A stretch of 64,000 nucleotides of DNA, from positions 32,218-96,217 of the IMG/VR virus record IMGVR_UViG_3300048833_000111, one strand, 5' to 3'. The notes beneath the pieces are model-generated. The model was not told where the DNA came from. It did not search any database and saw nothing but the letters and a program-made list of their open reading frames with translations. This document shows positions 48,401 to 56,218 of this stretch, piece after piece. The stretch comes from a virus. The position numbers and the translations under genes were made by a program. The number at the start of each line of letters is the position of its first letter. The first letter of the stretch is position 1.

Positions 48401-48572
48401 AAGTATATGGATTAAAACACAATATAATTTATATAATTTAACAGACCAAGAAACAGGTGAAATATATATTTCAAATGTAAATTTATCTACAGGATATGTA
48501 GATTTAGATATACCTAATTCAGAAGATATATTGTCTAGAAATAGATTACCTGAAATTAAAAATTGTAAATAA
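36414..48572 (+). CDS. Giant virion protein with RNA polymerase core
   Basis: 4052 residues in one open frame (12.2 kb). The N-terminal ~420 residues are Ala/Gly-rich, partly membrane-active (for example ILALATGGSGNAAGLAS about 193-209; GGALGGILLGAGAKA about 383-397), as in ejected proteins. Helical and coiled-coil parts follow to about 900. The centre to about 3000 is alpha/beta and carries D2855-Y-D2857-I-D2859, matching the DxDxD metal-binding motif of the crAss-like virion RNA polymerase (DFDID in phage phi14:2 gp66), preceded by the HQSG block near 2822. A C-terminal metalloprotease-like region follows near 3700-3830 with EEVIH instead of HExxH. Inferred role: transcribes early genes after entry. 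Only one gene in the window has this core. Confidence 0.82.
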   Translation: MEDEELQGVGTTEDIKKQEEILMAKARRKTLEKNLENSIFGTSSASINFKGINYASSDFAGGSYGKAAEQGDWSKWSMPDDMAYKAFQQQEIGDLIIDTLAGGSKLAVAGFLDMAASWDLAEISNVAQGNAMAETGNWLQQQADKLQSSAQQKNTIYQDGDNMWTAAYWANQGQQLGYSTGIVGEIVAEQAILALATGGSGNAAGLASKARFLKPLLTQGAMGLAGGMREAYMNARETQENVYSKFIQNGFTEEEAKAKADEAAHVSFKTEAGSLVVLNTLQNIFLFGGMGKIQPFNRAASPQLQMGFSSFGEQLLEKVLPETTSKFGKRAIQYGLIPAVTEGMEEGVQSLSQQWGEYSVGDKKEKFDPVNTELRDNVIGGALGGILLGAGAKAISKFNNYLGDNQFSKEYKNFIDTAVDRTANTFIEQEKIKREYQEAQIAYNKNKTQSNLEELNRAKQAVKQAKYNSHLTNAVNALQYDYIKGEGTQAFDAHIGQMQSVLDAVKNKDTEALRKHGLIMANGKERFAGSFETILNTFEQNIKDSEFIKQSLSNNLENVTTDFESAFDITKKEYTNSKYLQEISELEGQLAQAQMLDTYVSQLSTDGKTRFNLENELAALEQVENNKDTKGLSKEDQKRKKEIEKKLSELKYTDRDKKIIPNTNRKGYINAEISKISLGQAIDQNNLELNSLKDSNKITEKIKNRAKEKLKKAKTKDAITKAQQEAEQAGVADENFNKEVENKVKEVDNKDKIANIDSTGQTVSRPVQTKPKENSKESEPDSASLFSAFLKEGKISTAPNPEDDIINQAFSRQRIPNEQITDDLKDKANLFVKRKSQQLGKDVNLEDVIVDSIERNGLKNTEDVFQGIVALMETAGKDVSEANSLYYKYFEEDYNVFKSFTVEEADTTVNTVEKQAQQNTEFKDKFNVNGQPISTPVVERDYEDTRTNKSQPKIAFNFQEYERDGFIFTITSDKLKGDNHYILDSEFVNTGDILTVEVINDDSQPISSFSPNGTVTTSTWGEYKKTVEPNSQAYINKIPMGIYKKVGDTKVLVGHVHDATWYIPNNISEVNGKEEQERIAKEGYNNTVEVRKAILENGGTGSIEISRQFGALDKINKSKDTTPISIAKATGETILARIVEGNAGTIHLETQKGIPLDVVLEGDLQATNNGKRIFNPGGIADVRYAYTRPDGTKVYMALPVMQKKSNASNALREDLNPTIFNSLKYATLANIVLNNTNNSDVLKEIEKEFAFTVADAKDIQSKINSSLKVDIKNNLTGYMEFFVRMSNGSIVLDDKRKPSIKDLQNEYNIGKFKYLFGDNGVILKSSFNVNYNKLNASTLKDVYIPTINEQGKVEEKFKGYNDLVKNNTFTNVRSHQITKHDGSKQWIIDVHPLITYTLTDNISTGISSAQRAVEEVSQEMENNTSLNIPKEVLDTMSDEDIALLESLNRTMNQNNSFSSRRILSEGEVSNINNTIVDGRIELLTDLEFREMLDSLKHRFISNLDFNGSITVNQIKTNLENLVEKEIQPIIDTYKERYERFSKIPSLEPFAKELQSRIDKLQSSIDQKEKITGNNGVLLKELNKLFGFNLEEEYSGEEEFDSSNNFRKSFLEKDIKLSYSNKLRMSFFGVKQLKDSSNQEVINDLTGLPVYESPDYVELILKSITTEIPSNWNTLMDKLQTKYNQTNKPIYNQLRNNLKDLPQNLKNELLYKLISSRFTAHKIINSVQKGKGGNPDRYVLTVIDENSSKENIKLKKQTRDNFKFASPLTMVDVKTNEKILNLEQALKYQLAFKKHIKEDTFKNGYTKENATLLKSIFNAIGLNLSDNTIKEYLQYNDPFNNTKGLLSFVSKQLDKLISKAKHNKVVVTDEGNNLFDTANKALNDIIELEIALNGTNVAKSIRVGGKTLQGVIQNTSAYDTLRELVEQDSQLLDKLLSIGYTKDSLLLNQLRENPQIADILSLSFSSPDSYKVNGKKNYSDTEYDKLSDTDGLISMLGLYTNERGNVTLNNANDIRLGLSFRVGQMPFMTLSDKGRMLYMKTIMLDGKDEQFVSKGETIEISDDIMDLLFQQVFESEYNRILDAYSNEDPHIKSFSEGSKIFTFLPIFNTLKVDGVNIHDILKERIKNGEALPSISTFRGEAIKMLSEYINSEVNQKLDANGNGIITDSNLYVDGKLLNIDTKYLSKFEGTPLVKGRKLFAEHAVNNLLHQVSLYQIFLGDLAYYTKFKGVIDADGFVKSDVIEQEYLNIAETIGQVVDKRSASLIAPGFTLANASDTENKNSKYMQLQILDVNSISSIIEPLIKASKDELSKEELNALEVIKNPNSTKQQILSAYEVLEENNEELSAYFNIEGTDAQEYNTWKTHIDILFRQGNLTGEERDLLSSVYTKLSEGKFDEVTKEETKVVMQPIKPVYTGMVPLYNKEGKVISMRPVYIKSSSFPLLPHITKNLKIDNLRKNLEALEESSGMTVKASYQTANKIGANKTMLTTDDLYNKTFEELSQEVRDGRSVLESATLMLDTKNFKIQQETPDKVAKYLAKNKDNEISMGSQFWKVILGNGINKMTDKIFPNKFNKDLLDLVGIENTEMLSGEDLDKINFYVFNNFSKAKSTLLYSRLGLDRNIPFANLTKEEKKTALENVINILKEEVTSRNYPEYLTESLNLVTDEQGNVSLESPIFLDSNANKFESLLLSLVANSIIFHKLPGLGHISTSSEGFERVSNLEELSSTDRQGIVWFDKPTGRLKSTMLDDNTISESEVLIKSHFRRTRKDENGNKVTELIDFTSDTYSEAIIEDGKVVGRKLKLDMMDEELLSQFSFRIPTSSHQSGVILKVVGFLPPEAGDMLLVPAEHTVQLGEDYDIDKRYIYKSNYIFDGDRITKLDYKKDLRDKNEFDRLYEALLGDDVQESDKDLKIRIKMYENAMIDIYKSVFQSPSKAVQQKIFKPLSVGVAKETAFLMDSKLNEDKQPYFSTLSDTYQRKLLKAGADGKGGIGVHSNAVTLEAQMQRLSEDNKLQLRHTERDEDGNIRYVPTVEIIGPLVSDSNLGASEEFKSIDGRRDIADQHGENQNVSTDNINEQIMSKRNENSYTMSVYALMATRGFDLSEDNVVQNNNKPMHIPSLFINQPIIRDYVKMKSQQDSISGEFIADKDSDILNRLVRKYGGSIAPGATISNFLNDSVYMEGSRQMTGQALYDSLSEEIALKNNTMQLAVLQKFAKFRNESRQLSEIQQLISLSTSGLGVSYFETLQRIKMLDNLPFSDIKNAYKLIGDFQPSAEFLGIQPDEEIKSNSQLEREGYTKIGNFHWKPETIEGVMLIDSLKAAQDLMDIFFPYKDAAIDGVIEKITSEKDIDLSKKSRTVLEQQYEIMRELKSFMNTYKNAQYFKGDVNEERRRLFIDSENNTSLASIVKDIQDKKLPLSNNPFIRNLTPQIQAITEPSLLLYNNTDSTSLDSYTEYDAFRRLLLDDTTVLGEYNGESITPRKLAQDLVSYTMLADSQNGATGFDTLVPIKYLQIIGYNTAINNNYATVKNNPDMLNNFIEQYFQHNPERTNILSSSTIDPRDILTNDEDINKKLEALAVKKEAGEQVNLNFLLQELKSFAIVDNTKFGNYVAIRNPKINNSDNKFNLFKYNPETTMYEQIPTLGTTGMKEYNAEVFQQSSILPVLEPVTKTNKANKYFDLGNQAYTAIPEIQAMLPANKGVRGILEIYQNSANTDDKTKEFISNLLEYGDLDAKIVYTAPANSALGQYNVDTNEIYIHPDIFDKLLSNNPNLSEVRNVVREVLLEEVIHSMTVKEFNKYVKSYNPTTGEITLVDNPPLFATKLVSLYQAAKESLPYNPSNNTSYYSKNIYEFMAGMFVAEDYRKALEEANPGIVQKFLEVLRDMLGNLYKSVTGRILSYQDETFNAVYDLLKARNVKSNVAFVNVFNNNPMDQMIEKESIPEYVPTKSRKVLNDVDIARFNSYLEKSNNLLPDTFFTSDSTFTEFYNPVTGKKEKAPQESIWIKTQYNLYNLTDQETGEIYISNVNLSTGYVDLDIPNSEDILSRNRLPEIKNCK

Positions 48573-51500
48573 TGGCTTGTACAGTTAATACAAAAGATAT
48601 ACAAAGAGAAGTGAAACAACAATTCTTAAACCTAGATGGAGTTAGACCAACTCCATCTGGTGTATTTGAAAACTTTTCACATAACAATCCTGATAGTATG
48701 AGTACTAAGTTTAGTGATAAGATTAAAGAGCTTAGACAAACTTATCAGGAAAATACCTATGGAAAAATGCTAACTGTTAGTACAGAACAATATGGTACTA
48801 GAGTAGATATTAATCCTACACAAGCTTTAGCTGATGCTATGACAGCACAAAATGAAGCTGATGAAAAAATTACACAAAGAGCAGAAGCTAGTAATATACA
48901 AAGAGCTGATGCACAAAGAGCTGGAGTACAATATGAAGATGATTACTTATTTGATTCTAGAAGAGTAGATTATACTCTTAAGGCTGTTAATATATTATCT
49001 ACTCCTAAAGCTGAAGAAATTTTTAAAAGAGGGGATAAAAATAATTGGACTTTAGATAAAATTCTTACAGAACTTCAAGTACCTAAAGAACAAAAACAGT
49101 TAATAGTAAGTAAAAGATTAACTAATAGAGAAGAAATAATTACATCTTTATTAGGTGATAATAGTTTTGTTGTTGAGATAAATATTAGTAAAAGGTTTAA
49201 AACTGCATTAGATAGAAAAGAAAGTCTCGTTTTAGATGAGTATGGAAATGCTGTAATGAGTAATAGTAATGAGGAAATAAACTCTGACTTCTACTCAAAT
49301 CTAACAGTTCCAGGAGGTACTAATTATACAGAAAATGAAATAGCTACACCAGCTATTACTCCTTCTATTAAAGGACATGCACAGTTTAGTACAGATAATG
49401 GCATTGGATGGTTTAGAAGTGATGAAAAAGTAACTGTAAAAACAAACGATTCTAATACTTGGTATATAGTAAATCCTGAATTGGGAATACAAGAATTTAA
49501 CTCAAAAGAAGAAGCTGAAGAAGCTATTAAACAAAGTGGTTGGGGTAATGCTGTTGTAACTAACGATTTAAGTAATGATGGATTAATAAGTGGTTCTAAA
49601 ACTCGTAGAATACTTGAAGTACAATCTGATTTATTTCAGAAAGGTAGAGATAGAAAAAACTTAGTTAATTCTAAAATACCTACAGGAGAACTAGAAACTA
49701 TAGATTTTGATGATGACGGTAGACCTTTACCTTCTCCAATAATGAAGGATAATTTAAATTATGAAAGAGGTAATCAATTCCTACAACTTTTAAATAAAGA
49801 TAATAACTGGGTAACATTCTTTGTTAAATCTATTATTCAAGATAGCTCCAAAAAAGGTTATGAAAAAGTACTATTTCCTAAAGGAGATACTGCTGCTAAG
49901 ATAGAAGGACATCAAACTTTAGAAGAATTTAAGAAACAGAAAGAAAGTAGAATTAAAGAACTTGAAGAAGATATTAAAAATATTAATGTTCTTCTTGATA
50001 AAAAAGTTGATGCAATTGGAAATCCTTTTGAAGAAGGTCAACAACAAGGTTATGAAAATAAAATTATTCAAAAGAATAATGAAATAAACCAACTTAAACA
50101 AGAACTTGAAAGAGTAGATACTGAAGGATTTGCTGCTTTAAAACCTATTTATAATTTCTATGAAAATACTGTAGCTAATATTCTTAAAAAGAATTATGAT
50201 ATAACAGAAATTACTGATAAATATGGTAATAAGTGGAATGAAGTAGATTTATCTCAAGAACAAAATCAATCTTCAGAAATATTTTTATCTAGAAGAAACA
50301 GTAATCCTTCAAATAATATACAACCTCAAGGAAATAACTATGTAGAATTTGTAAGATACAAAAAAGAGAGACTTGAAAGTATAAATAATGAATTGGGTAG
50401 ATTAAACTTTACTTTAAAGAATAGTAACTTAGGAAGTAATATAGATGTTGTAGAGATTAATAATAGAATAAAAGCTTTAGAAAAAGAAAGTTCTATTATA
50501 TCTAGACAATTGGAGGCTTTATCCAAAGATGAGTCTAAGTATATGTTCCATGCGATAGAAGAAGATTTAAATAACTTAGAAAAAGTACTTGACTCAAATA
50601 ATATATTTGATATAAATAAAGTAAATTCTAGATTAGATTTCTTAGAGGAATTTATATCTGGAACTAACAAAGAATTCAAAGGACAGCCTTTGTCTGAATA
50701 TAATAATCCTGCTTTTGGTGTTATTGCTGGTAAGATTAAGGAACTACAGGTAAAAGCTACCCAAAGGATAATGGAAGTATCTAGAAATAGTATTGAAAAT
50801 TCTTCTTTGGTACAGAACTTAGTTTCTGAGAATCCTGACTTAGATACAGATAACTTATTTCAGGCACAGAAAGATTTAAACTGGTTGGAAACTTGGACTT
50901 TAGGTGTAACAGCAGATAGAACAAACAATACTGTCATACCTCAAGCTTTATACGCATTACTTAGAAACACTTTAACTAGAAAACAATCTACAGTTGAATC
51001 TTGGAATAAACAATTAAAGGCTTTAGTGGATGCAAATCCTGACCTTAAGAATCCTGATTTTATAAAAGAGAAGGATTCCTCAGGAAATGAAACTGGCTTT
51101 ATTGTAAATCTATTTAGTCCTGCATACTATAAAGCAATGGTTAAGTATAAGAAACTAATAGATAACTTTATAAGTGACTCTAATCAAGAAAATTATAATA
51201 AAGTTGTTACTGAACTTTTACAACATAATAATGTAATTGATTTTACAAGAATACAAGCTGTAAAAGATTTATATGGAAGTACATATCCAGATTACTTTAC
51301 TTCTAGTGAAGAAAATATGGATAAGTATGAAGAATCTTTAAGAAAAGGTCTAGGTCCAAAATATGATGAAGTAATAAATCAAATACTTAATAGGCTAGCT
51401 CTATTTGAAGAAAAGAAAATAGATGCCCTAAGTGAGGGTGGACAGTATGTATCAAGAGATTTGGCATCACAAGATATTTGGAAATTTAATGAAATAATGA

Positions 51501-54382
51501 AAAGTCCAAACAAATATTCTAAAGTAGCTTATTCTCATGAGGGACAAATATATGGAGTATTATTCAAAGACTTTAATAATGTAACATTCCTTCCCAAAGA
51601 AACTATTTCCAAGGAAGTAATGACAGATGAAGGACCTATACTATTAAAAGAGAATACAGGATATTATAATGAAGCTTTTAAAGATATAGCAAATTCTCCA
51701 AGTAAATTGGAGTATTGGAATCTTATCAAAAAAATGTCAGAATACATCTCATCTACTTATGATGCACAAACATATGGTAGATTATCATATCCAAAGATAC
51801 AAAAAGAGTATGCTGAGAGATTACAGGAAGGTTTAAAAGATAAAAATATTGGTTCTATTATAACTAATTCAGCTAAGGAATATAAGTCTTGGTTTTATGA
51901 AAGAGGTAGATTTAAAGATGGTAAAACTATTGCTCCAAACTATGTAGAAAGTTTTGAATCAGATGTAAAAAAGTTAGCTAGAACTTATATATTACAAGGT
52001 ATAGATAGAGAAGATGCTTACACAAAAGCTAGAAAAGAAATATTAGATACATATTCAGATGATTTTAATTCCAATATGATTGCTGTAGCTATGGAAGCTG
52101 CACTACATGATGCTAGATTAGAGGTACAACCTATGTCTGAAGCATATATAAAATATTTTAAATCTATTGGACCTGAGAGAGAGAATGCTATAAAAAAGCT
52201 TGAACACTTTTATGAGAAAATAATACTTAATACAAATGAAAAATATAGAGACTCTGGAAAAACAGAAGGAAAGGGTCTCTCAGAAGGTACTTGGTTAAAT
52301 AGAATGTTAGCTTTAATGCAAAAAGTACCATATTTGAATAGAATTATAAATGAAAAGAGTACATACCTACTGTCTGATGCAGAAGCTAAAATCTTTGAAC
52401 AATTAAAATTAATTCAAAAAGAAGGGAGGACATCTGCTGATTATAGCTTCTCATTGGATGGTATTACATATATACAAAAGAAAGGGAGAACTTATGAATC
52501 TATGGGAGAAAATGTACAGGAAATATCCCAAGAGTATTTTCAAGAGAATTTTGAACTGCACATACAAGAAGAAATAAATAAGTTAGGTTTAGATTTAAAC
52601 TTAGCTGGAGGTATAAATGGTATACTAAAGACTATTATATTTAAAGGATTAGCACTTAATCCTATATCTGGTATATTTAACAGAATAGAGGGTAAACATT
52701 CAGCTATGATTATGGATGCTACTGGAGAGTATTGGACTACAGGAAATATAGATGTAGCTAATAATCTTATGAGTTTTGCAAATATAACTAGACTATCTAA
52801 AGGTAGATTGAGTCCTGTAATGGCAAAGAGAAAAGAAACATTACAGATATTTGATACTCTTATGAAGCAATTTAATATATTGCAAGATAGGAAAAATGAA
52901 TTACAGAGAAGTGCTGAAGAGGCTAAGTTTGATAGAGAACTTTTAAACCCATATATGTTTGCTGTAGAGAATCCTGAATATAAAAACCAGGGAGCTATTA
53001 TTATGGCAGTTCTTATGGATAAAAAAGTAACTGATGTAAATGGTAATGTAGTACCTCTTTTAAATAAAGAAACTGGAGAGTTTACTATATATACATTAAA
53101 CAATGGAAGACTTGAATTAAAACCTGAGTTTCAAACACCAGAAAATATAGAAGCATACCAAAAATTCAAAGGTACTACTATACAGAATCTAGTACTTAAG
53201 ATGACAGATGCTGTATCTAGGTCACAGGGTAACTATGATTCATTGGATATAATGATGGCTAAAAAATCTATATGGGGTAGAGCTGCTACTTTGTTTATGA
53301 CTTGGTTTGCAGAACATATTAACCAAAGGTTTGGAGTATCTGGAGATAAAAATTATAACTTAAATACAGGTAAGAAGAGAAGACATGGTAGATTTATAGA
53401 AGCTTATAAAAGCAATAAACTTAATACTATGATAGGAGCAGTTACTGGTCTTACAGTATCTTATGGATTAGGTGGACCTCTATTGCTTGCAATGGGTGTA
53501 GGTGGACTTGGATTTATGGTATATAAGAAATTTGTAGGTAATATAGCTGGACCAAAAGCTATTAAAAGGGATATAAATTATGCTATGGAATTATTAGAAT
53601 TTACTAAATCTTTAATGATAGAATCTTTAAATTATCCAGGTAGAATATTAAATATAAATAGCAAACTTAAAATAAATAATAATTCTTTTGAAGGTACTAA
53701 TATGTCAAAAGATGAAATAGCTGCAATGAGAGCCTTAACAAGAGAGTTGGCTATTGTACTTACTTGGTTAGGTGTAAAGCTAGCTATGGGAGCTTTATTG
53801 TATGATGATGATGATGATAAAGAATCTCCACAAAGGATGAAACATAATTTTATACAGAACCAATTATCCAGAGCTATTAATGCACTTACTATATATTCAA
53901 ATCCACAGGAATTAATATCTGACCAGTCTAGAATGGCAGCATTAGAAACTTTATCTTCTGCTGGAAAAGTACTTATGGCAGCATTTAATGAAAAGCAAAG
54001 AGAGGATTTAGGAAAGAACTTTTTAGATTTAACTCCAATACCTAGAATACTTGTTAAAGGTAGAATGCCATATCATGATAAAATGAACTATGATGAAATG
54101 TCAAATTTCTCAGGTATACCATCTCCTATGAAATGGACATCTGAATTCTTTAAAAACTATAGTGCAGGTCCTGAAAGACAAGCTGAAAAAGACTATAAAA
54201 AAATATTGAAGGAATTAAGAAAAGATTTGAAAGAAGAATATATGTCCAAGCATAAAGGTAAGAAAGCACCACTTAAAGATGAATTAGATGCCTTGATTAA
54301 AGAAAAGATAAGTGGTTATAAAAAGAAGGAACAAACTTATCAGGAGAAATTAAAACAAGTGGAGAGTCTAGATTTAGATTAA
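48572..54382 (+). CDS. Giant polyvalent virion protein
   Basis: 1936 residues, the last gene of the operon. Residues about 270-460 contain a module common in phage polyvalent proteins: a Trp/Phe-rich opening (GIGWFRSDEKV), LEVQSDLFQKGRD around E349-V-Q-S-D353, then FVKSIIQDSSKKGYEKVLFPKGD. Long coiled coils follow (about 440-520, 580-700). Near the C-terminus are hydrophobic helices (about 1618-1655 and 1723-1743), an Asp run (DDDDD, about 1748) and a Lys-rich tail. Likely ejected with the DNA, perhaps forming part of a membrane channel. It overlaps the polymerase gene by one base. Confidence 0.68.
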   Translation: MACTVNTKDIQREVKQQFLNLDGVRPTPSGVFENFSHNNPDSMSTKFSDKIKELRQTYQENTYGKMLTVSTEQYGTRVDINPTQALADAMTAQNEADEKITQRAEASNIQRADAQRAGVQYEDDYLFDSRRVDYTLKAVNILSTPKAEEIFKRGDKNNWTLDKILTELQVPKEQKQLIVSKRLTNREEIITSLLGDNSFVVEINISKRFKTALDRKESLVLDEYGNAVMSNSNEEINSDFYSNLTVPGGTNYTENEIATPAITPSIKGHAQFSTDNGIGWFRSDEKVTVKTNDSNTWYIVNPELGIQEFNSKEEAEEAIKQSGWGNAVVTNDLSNDGLISGSKTRRILEVQSDLFQKGRDRKNLVNSKIPTGELETIDFDDDGRPLPSPIMKDNLNYERGNQFLQLLNKDNNWVTFFVKSIIQDSSKKGYEKVLFPKGDTAAKIEGHQTLEEFKKQKESRIKELEEDIKNINVLLDKKVDAIGNPFEEGQQQGYENKIIQKNNEINQLKQELERVDTEGFAALKPIYNFYENTVANILKKNYDITEITDKYGNKWNEVDLSQEQNQSSEIFLSRRNSNPSNNIQPQGNNYVEFVRYKKERLESINNELGRLNFTLKNSNLGSNIDVVEINNRIKALEKESSIISRQLEALSKDESKYMFHAIEEDLNNLEKVLDSNNIFDINKVNSRLDFLEEFISGTNKEFKGQPLSEYNNPAFGVIAGKIKELQVKATQRIMEVSRNSIENSSLVQNLVSENPDLDTDNLFQAQKDLNWLETWTLGVTADRTNNTVIPQALYALLRNTLTRKQSTVESWNKQLKALVDANPDLKNPDFIKEKDSSGNETGFIVNLFSPAYYKAMVKYKKLIDNFISDSNQENYNKVVTELLQHNNVIDFTRIQAVKDLYGSTYPDYFTSSEENMDKYEESLRKGLGPKYDEVINQILNRLALFEEKKIDALSEGGQYVSRDLASQDIWKFNEIMKSPNKYSKVAYSHEGQIYGVLFKDFNNVTFLPKETISKEVMTDEGPILLKENTGYYNEAFKDIANSPSKLEYWNLIKKMSEYISSTYDAQTYGRLSYPKIQKEYAERLQEGLKDKNIGSIITNSAKEYKSWFYERGRFKDGKTIAPNYVESFESDVKKLARTYILQGIDREDAYTKARKEILDTYSDDFNSNMIAVAMEAALHDARLEVQPMSEAYIKYFKSIGPERENAIKKLEHFYEKIILNTNEKYRDSGKTEGKGLSEGTWLNRMLALMQKVPYLNRIINEKSTYLLSDAEAKIFEQLKLIQKEGRTSADYSFSLDGITYIQKKGRTYESMGENVQEISQEYFQENFELHIQEEINKLGLDLNLAGGINGILKTIIFKGLALNPISGIFNRIEGKHSAMIMDATGEYWTTGNIDVANNLMSFANITRLSKGRLSPVMAKRKETLQIFDTLMKQFNILQDRKNELQRSAEEAKFDRELLNPYMFAVENPEYKNQGAIIMAVLMDKKVTDVNGNVVPLLNKETGEFTIYTLNNGRLELKPEFQTPENIEAYQKFKGTTIQNLVLKMTDAVSRSQGNYDSLDIMMAKKSIWGRAATLFMTWFAEHINQRFGVSGDKNYNLNTGKKRRHGRFIEAYKSNKLNTMIGAVTGLTVSYGLGGPLLLAMGVGGLGFMVYKKFVGNIAGPKAIKRDINYAMELLEFTKSLMIESLNYPGRILNINSKLKINNNSFEGTNMSKDEIAAMRALTRELAIVLTWLGVKLAMGALLYDDDDDKESPQRMKHNFIQNQLSRAINALTIYSNPQELISDQSRMAALETLSSAGKVLMAAFNEKQREDLGKNFLDLTPIPRILVKGRMPYHDKMNYDEMSNFSGIPSPMKWTSEFFKNYSAGPERQAEKDYKKILKELRKDLKEEYMSKHKGKKAPLKDELDALIKEKISGYKKKEQTYQEKLKQVESLDLD

Positions 54383-54397
54383 GACAGGTAAGAGAAT

Positions 54398-54432
54398 AAA
54401 AAAGGGAAGCCATTTTAGCTTCCCTTTTACTT
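54398..54432. terminator. Bidirectional terminator between convergent operons
   Basis: An 11-bp stem (54400-54410 with 54418-54428, loop CATTTTA) flanked by A-run and T-run on both sides, so it can stop transcription from either direction. It directly abuts the stop codon of the minus-strand gene at 54433. Confidence 0.85.
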
Positions 54433-54645
54433 TTAATAATCTATATGAATAAAGAAACTTTCCTCATTCACTAGTTCTGGATAATTTTCTTTAATCCATA
54501 AGCTTAAACCATCTTCTTCTTCATCATCCAAGTGTACTTCTACAAAAGCATCATTATGATGTTCACTTATCCAATGTCCCTCAGTAAGTTCTTCTGGTAT
54601 TTCACAGTAACTTATTACTTTCTTTGTTATTTCTTTTAGTGCCAT
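54433..54645 (-). CDS. Small acidic uncharacterised protein (70 aa)
   Basis: 70 residues, strongly acidic (HLDDEEEDGLSLW about 38-50), no membrane segment, alpha/beta. It is the last gene of the minus-strand operon, ending against the bidirectional terminator and starting 31 nt after the NAMPT stop. Acidic small proteins can mimic DNA and block host enzymes, but nothing specific supports that here. Confidence 0.55.
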   Translation of the reverse strand: MALKEITKKVISYCEIPEELTEGHWISEHHNDAFVEVHLDDEEEDGLSLWIKENYPELVNEESFFIHIDY

Positions 54646-54676
54646 ATTAATAATTCATTTAACAGTGTCCCCTATT

Positions 54677-56218
54677 TTAAATTCTGGTCTCACCAAGTCT
54701 TTGTCTTATTTCTGTTAATGTTGTTTGATTATAATATTCACCATCTTCAAATATGGTTTGTAAAGCTCCTCCTTTTTCTTCCTCCCAAGTACATTGGTCT
54801 TTAAGTTGATATCTACCATCATGCTTTACATCAAACTTTTGAACTCTAAGTAAACCTTTAGCAGATTTTTTAGTACCATCATCTGTAATAGGGTCTTTAA
54901 ATATTTCTCTACCTATTATATTAGGTCTAGCATCAGCTCTTGTAGGATTTATAACACCTTCTTGAACTTCGACATAAGTAGCCTTCATTGCAAATCCAAA
55001 AGTATCTCTTGTATTATATTGGTAGGTAAATGAACCTATACCAAGTATAATATTAGTAGATGCAAATCCTTTAGCTTCTAATCTTTTACATATTTGTTCA
55101 GCTCTCTCTAAAGTAATACTATCTCCATAAATTGCACCAATATGAGGGTCTAATACTTTATAACCTTGTTTATTGATTGTTCCACCAAATATATCCCAAA
55201 GTAATTGAATTACTCCTTTTTCTTCAGGATTTTCTAAATTTTCATAGAAATTATCAATTACTGAAGCACTATCCATATAATCTGGTCCACAAATAATATC
55301 TACTGGGTCTCCACTATCAGGTCTAATTACAATTCTACCATCTCTTGCAAGAATTTCTTCTTTAAGTTCAGGTAAGTACTTAGTAATTACAGTCCATAAA
55401 TCCCAAGTATCTGATACAATTGATAATATACCTGTTGGAAATTGTTTCATAAGATATCTAAATGTACCTAATTCATCTCCTTTAGTTCCTGCACATATTA
55501 CAGAATGTTCAGTAGCATTTACAGAGCCTATAACAAACTCTTTCTCCCCATAGTACTTTCTTGCACCATAGATTACTGGAAGACTGTCAGAACCTTTAAA
55601 TGAAGTTGTATGACCTAATCCTGAGCTTATAGTAGCATTAACACTATCCATACCTCTCATAGAGAAATCATGTCCTTGAAATTCTACAAAACCTATATTC
55701 TCTTTATCAGTCTTTTCAGCCCAACTCATTAAATTCTTTTTGTATTGATGAGCTATTGTAGCAGATGTCATTGGCTTCCATAATAAATTAGAGATTAATA
55801 CCTCAAGGAAATTAGTAAGCCAATAAAATTCTGATTTAGTATTATATATAGTAAGTACAGGAACTCCCATTGGGACAAGTGTACCTTCTGGAATAGCTTT
55901 AATCTTAATAGGTAAATAACCTAATTCATGTAGAGCTTTTATATGTGAAACATCATAATCTTCATCTAAGTAAAGTGAATATTCTTTTTTAATTTCATAA
56001 AGAATTCTAGCTTGATTTTTTGAAAAGAAATGTTCATCAAACATCTCTTTAATCTGTTGTACTACCATCTGTTGTCCAAATGATACTACTTTATCACACC
56101 CTTTTGGTGCATATTTATTACTTCTTGGAGTAAAGTTAGAATATACCAAAGTAGTACCTTGTGGATACTGTCTATGATGTCCTACTTTATAACCATCTGT
56201 TGCTAAAAATGGATTCAT
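54677..56218 (-). CDS. nampt: Nicotinamide phosphoribosyltransferase
   Basis: 513 residues, slightly longer than the ~490 of animal NAMPT. It joins nicotinamide to PRPP, giving NMN, the rate-limiting step of NAD+ salvage. Family motifs are intact: D8-G-Y10-K-V-G-H14 at the N-terminus, HDFSMRG (183-189; D184 matches the nicotinamide-site Asp), ATEHSV (235-240; H238 matches the catalytic His), IRPDSGDP (298-305; phosphate/ribose binding). Stop overlaps no gene; the ATG overlaps the upstream phosphoesterase stop. A PRPP synthetase is in the same operon. No NMN adenylyltransferase is seen here. KVP40-type phages carry the same pair. Confidence 0.93.
   Translation of the reverse strand: MNPFLATDGYKVGHHRQYPQGTTLVYSNFTPRSNKYAPKGCDKVVSFGQQMVVQQIKEMFDEHFFSKNQARILYEIKKEYSLYLDEDYDVSHIKALHELGYLPIKIKAIPEGTLVPMGVPVLTIYNTKSEFYWLTNFLEVLISNLLWKPMTSATIAHQYKKNLMSWAEKTDKENIGFVEFQGHDFSMRGMDSVNATISSGLGHTTSFKGSDSLPVIYGARKYYGEKEFVIGSVNATEHSVICAGTKGDELGTFRYLMKQFPTGILSIVSDTWDLWTVITKYLPELKEEILARDGRIVIRPDSGDPVDIICGPDYMDSASVIDNFYENLENPEEKGVIQLLWDIFGGTINKQGYKVLDPHIGAIYGDSITLERAEQICKRLEAKGFASTNIILGIGSFTYQYNTRDTFGFAMKATYVEVQEGVINPTRADARPNIIGREIFKDPITDDGTKKSAKGLLRVQKFDVKHDGRYQLKDQCTWEEEKGGALQTIFEDGEYYNQTTLTEIRQRLGETRI

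Noticed and set aside
36414-48572. Many long minus-strand frames opposite the giant gene
   Set aside because: They are shadows: hydrophobic Ser/Leu/Phe-rich translations caused by the AT-rich coding strand, without promoters or spacing that fits genes.
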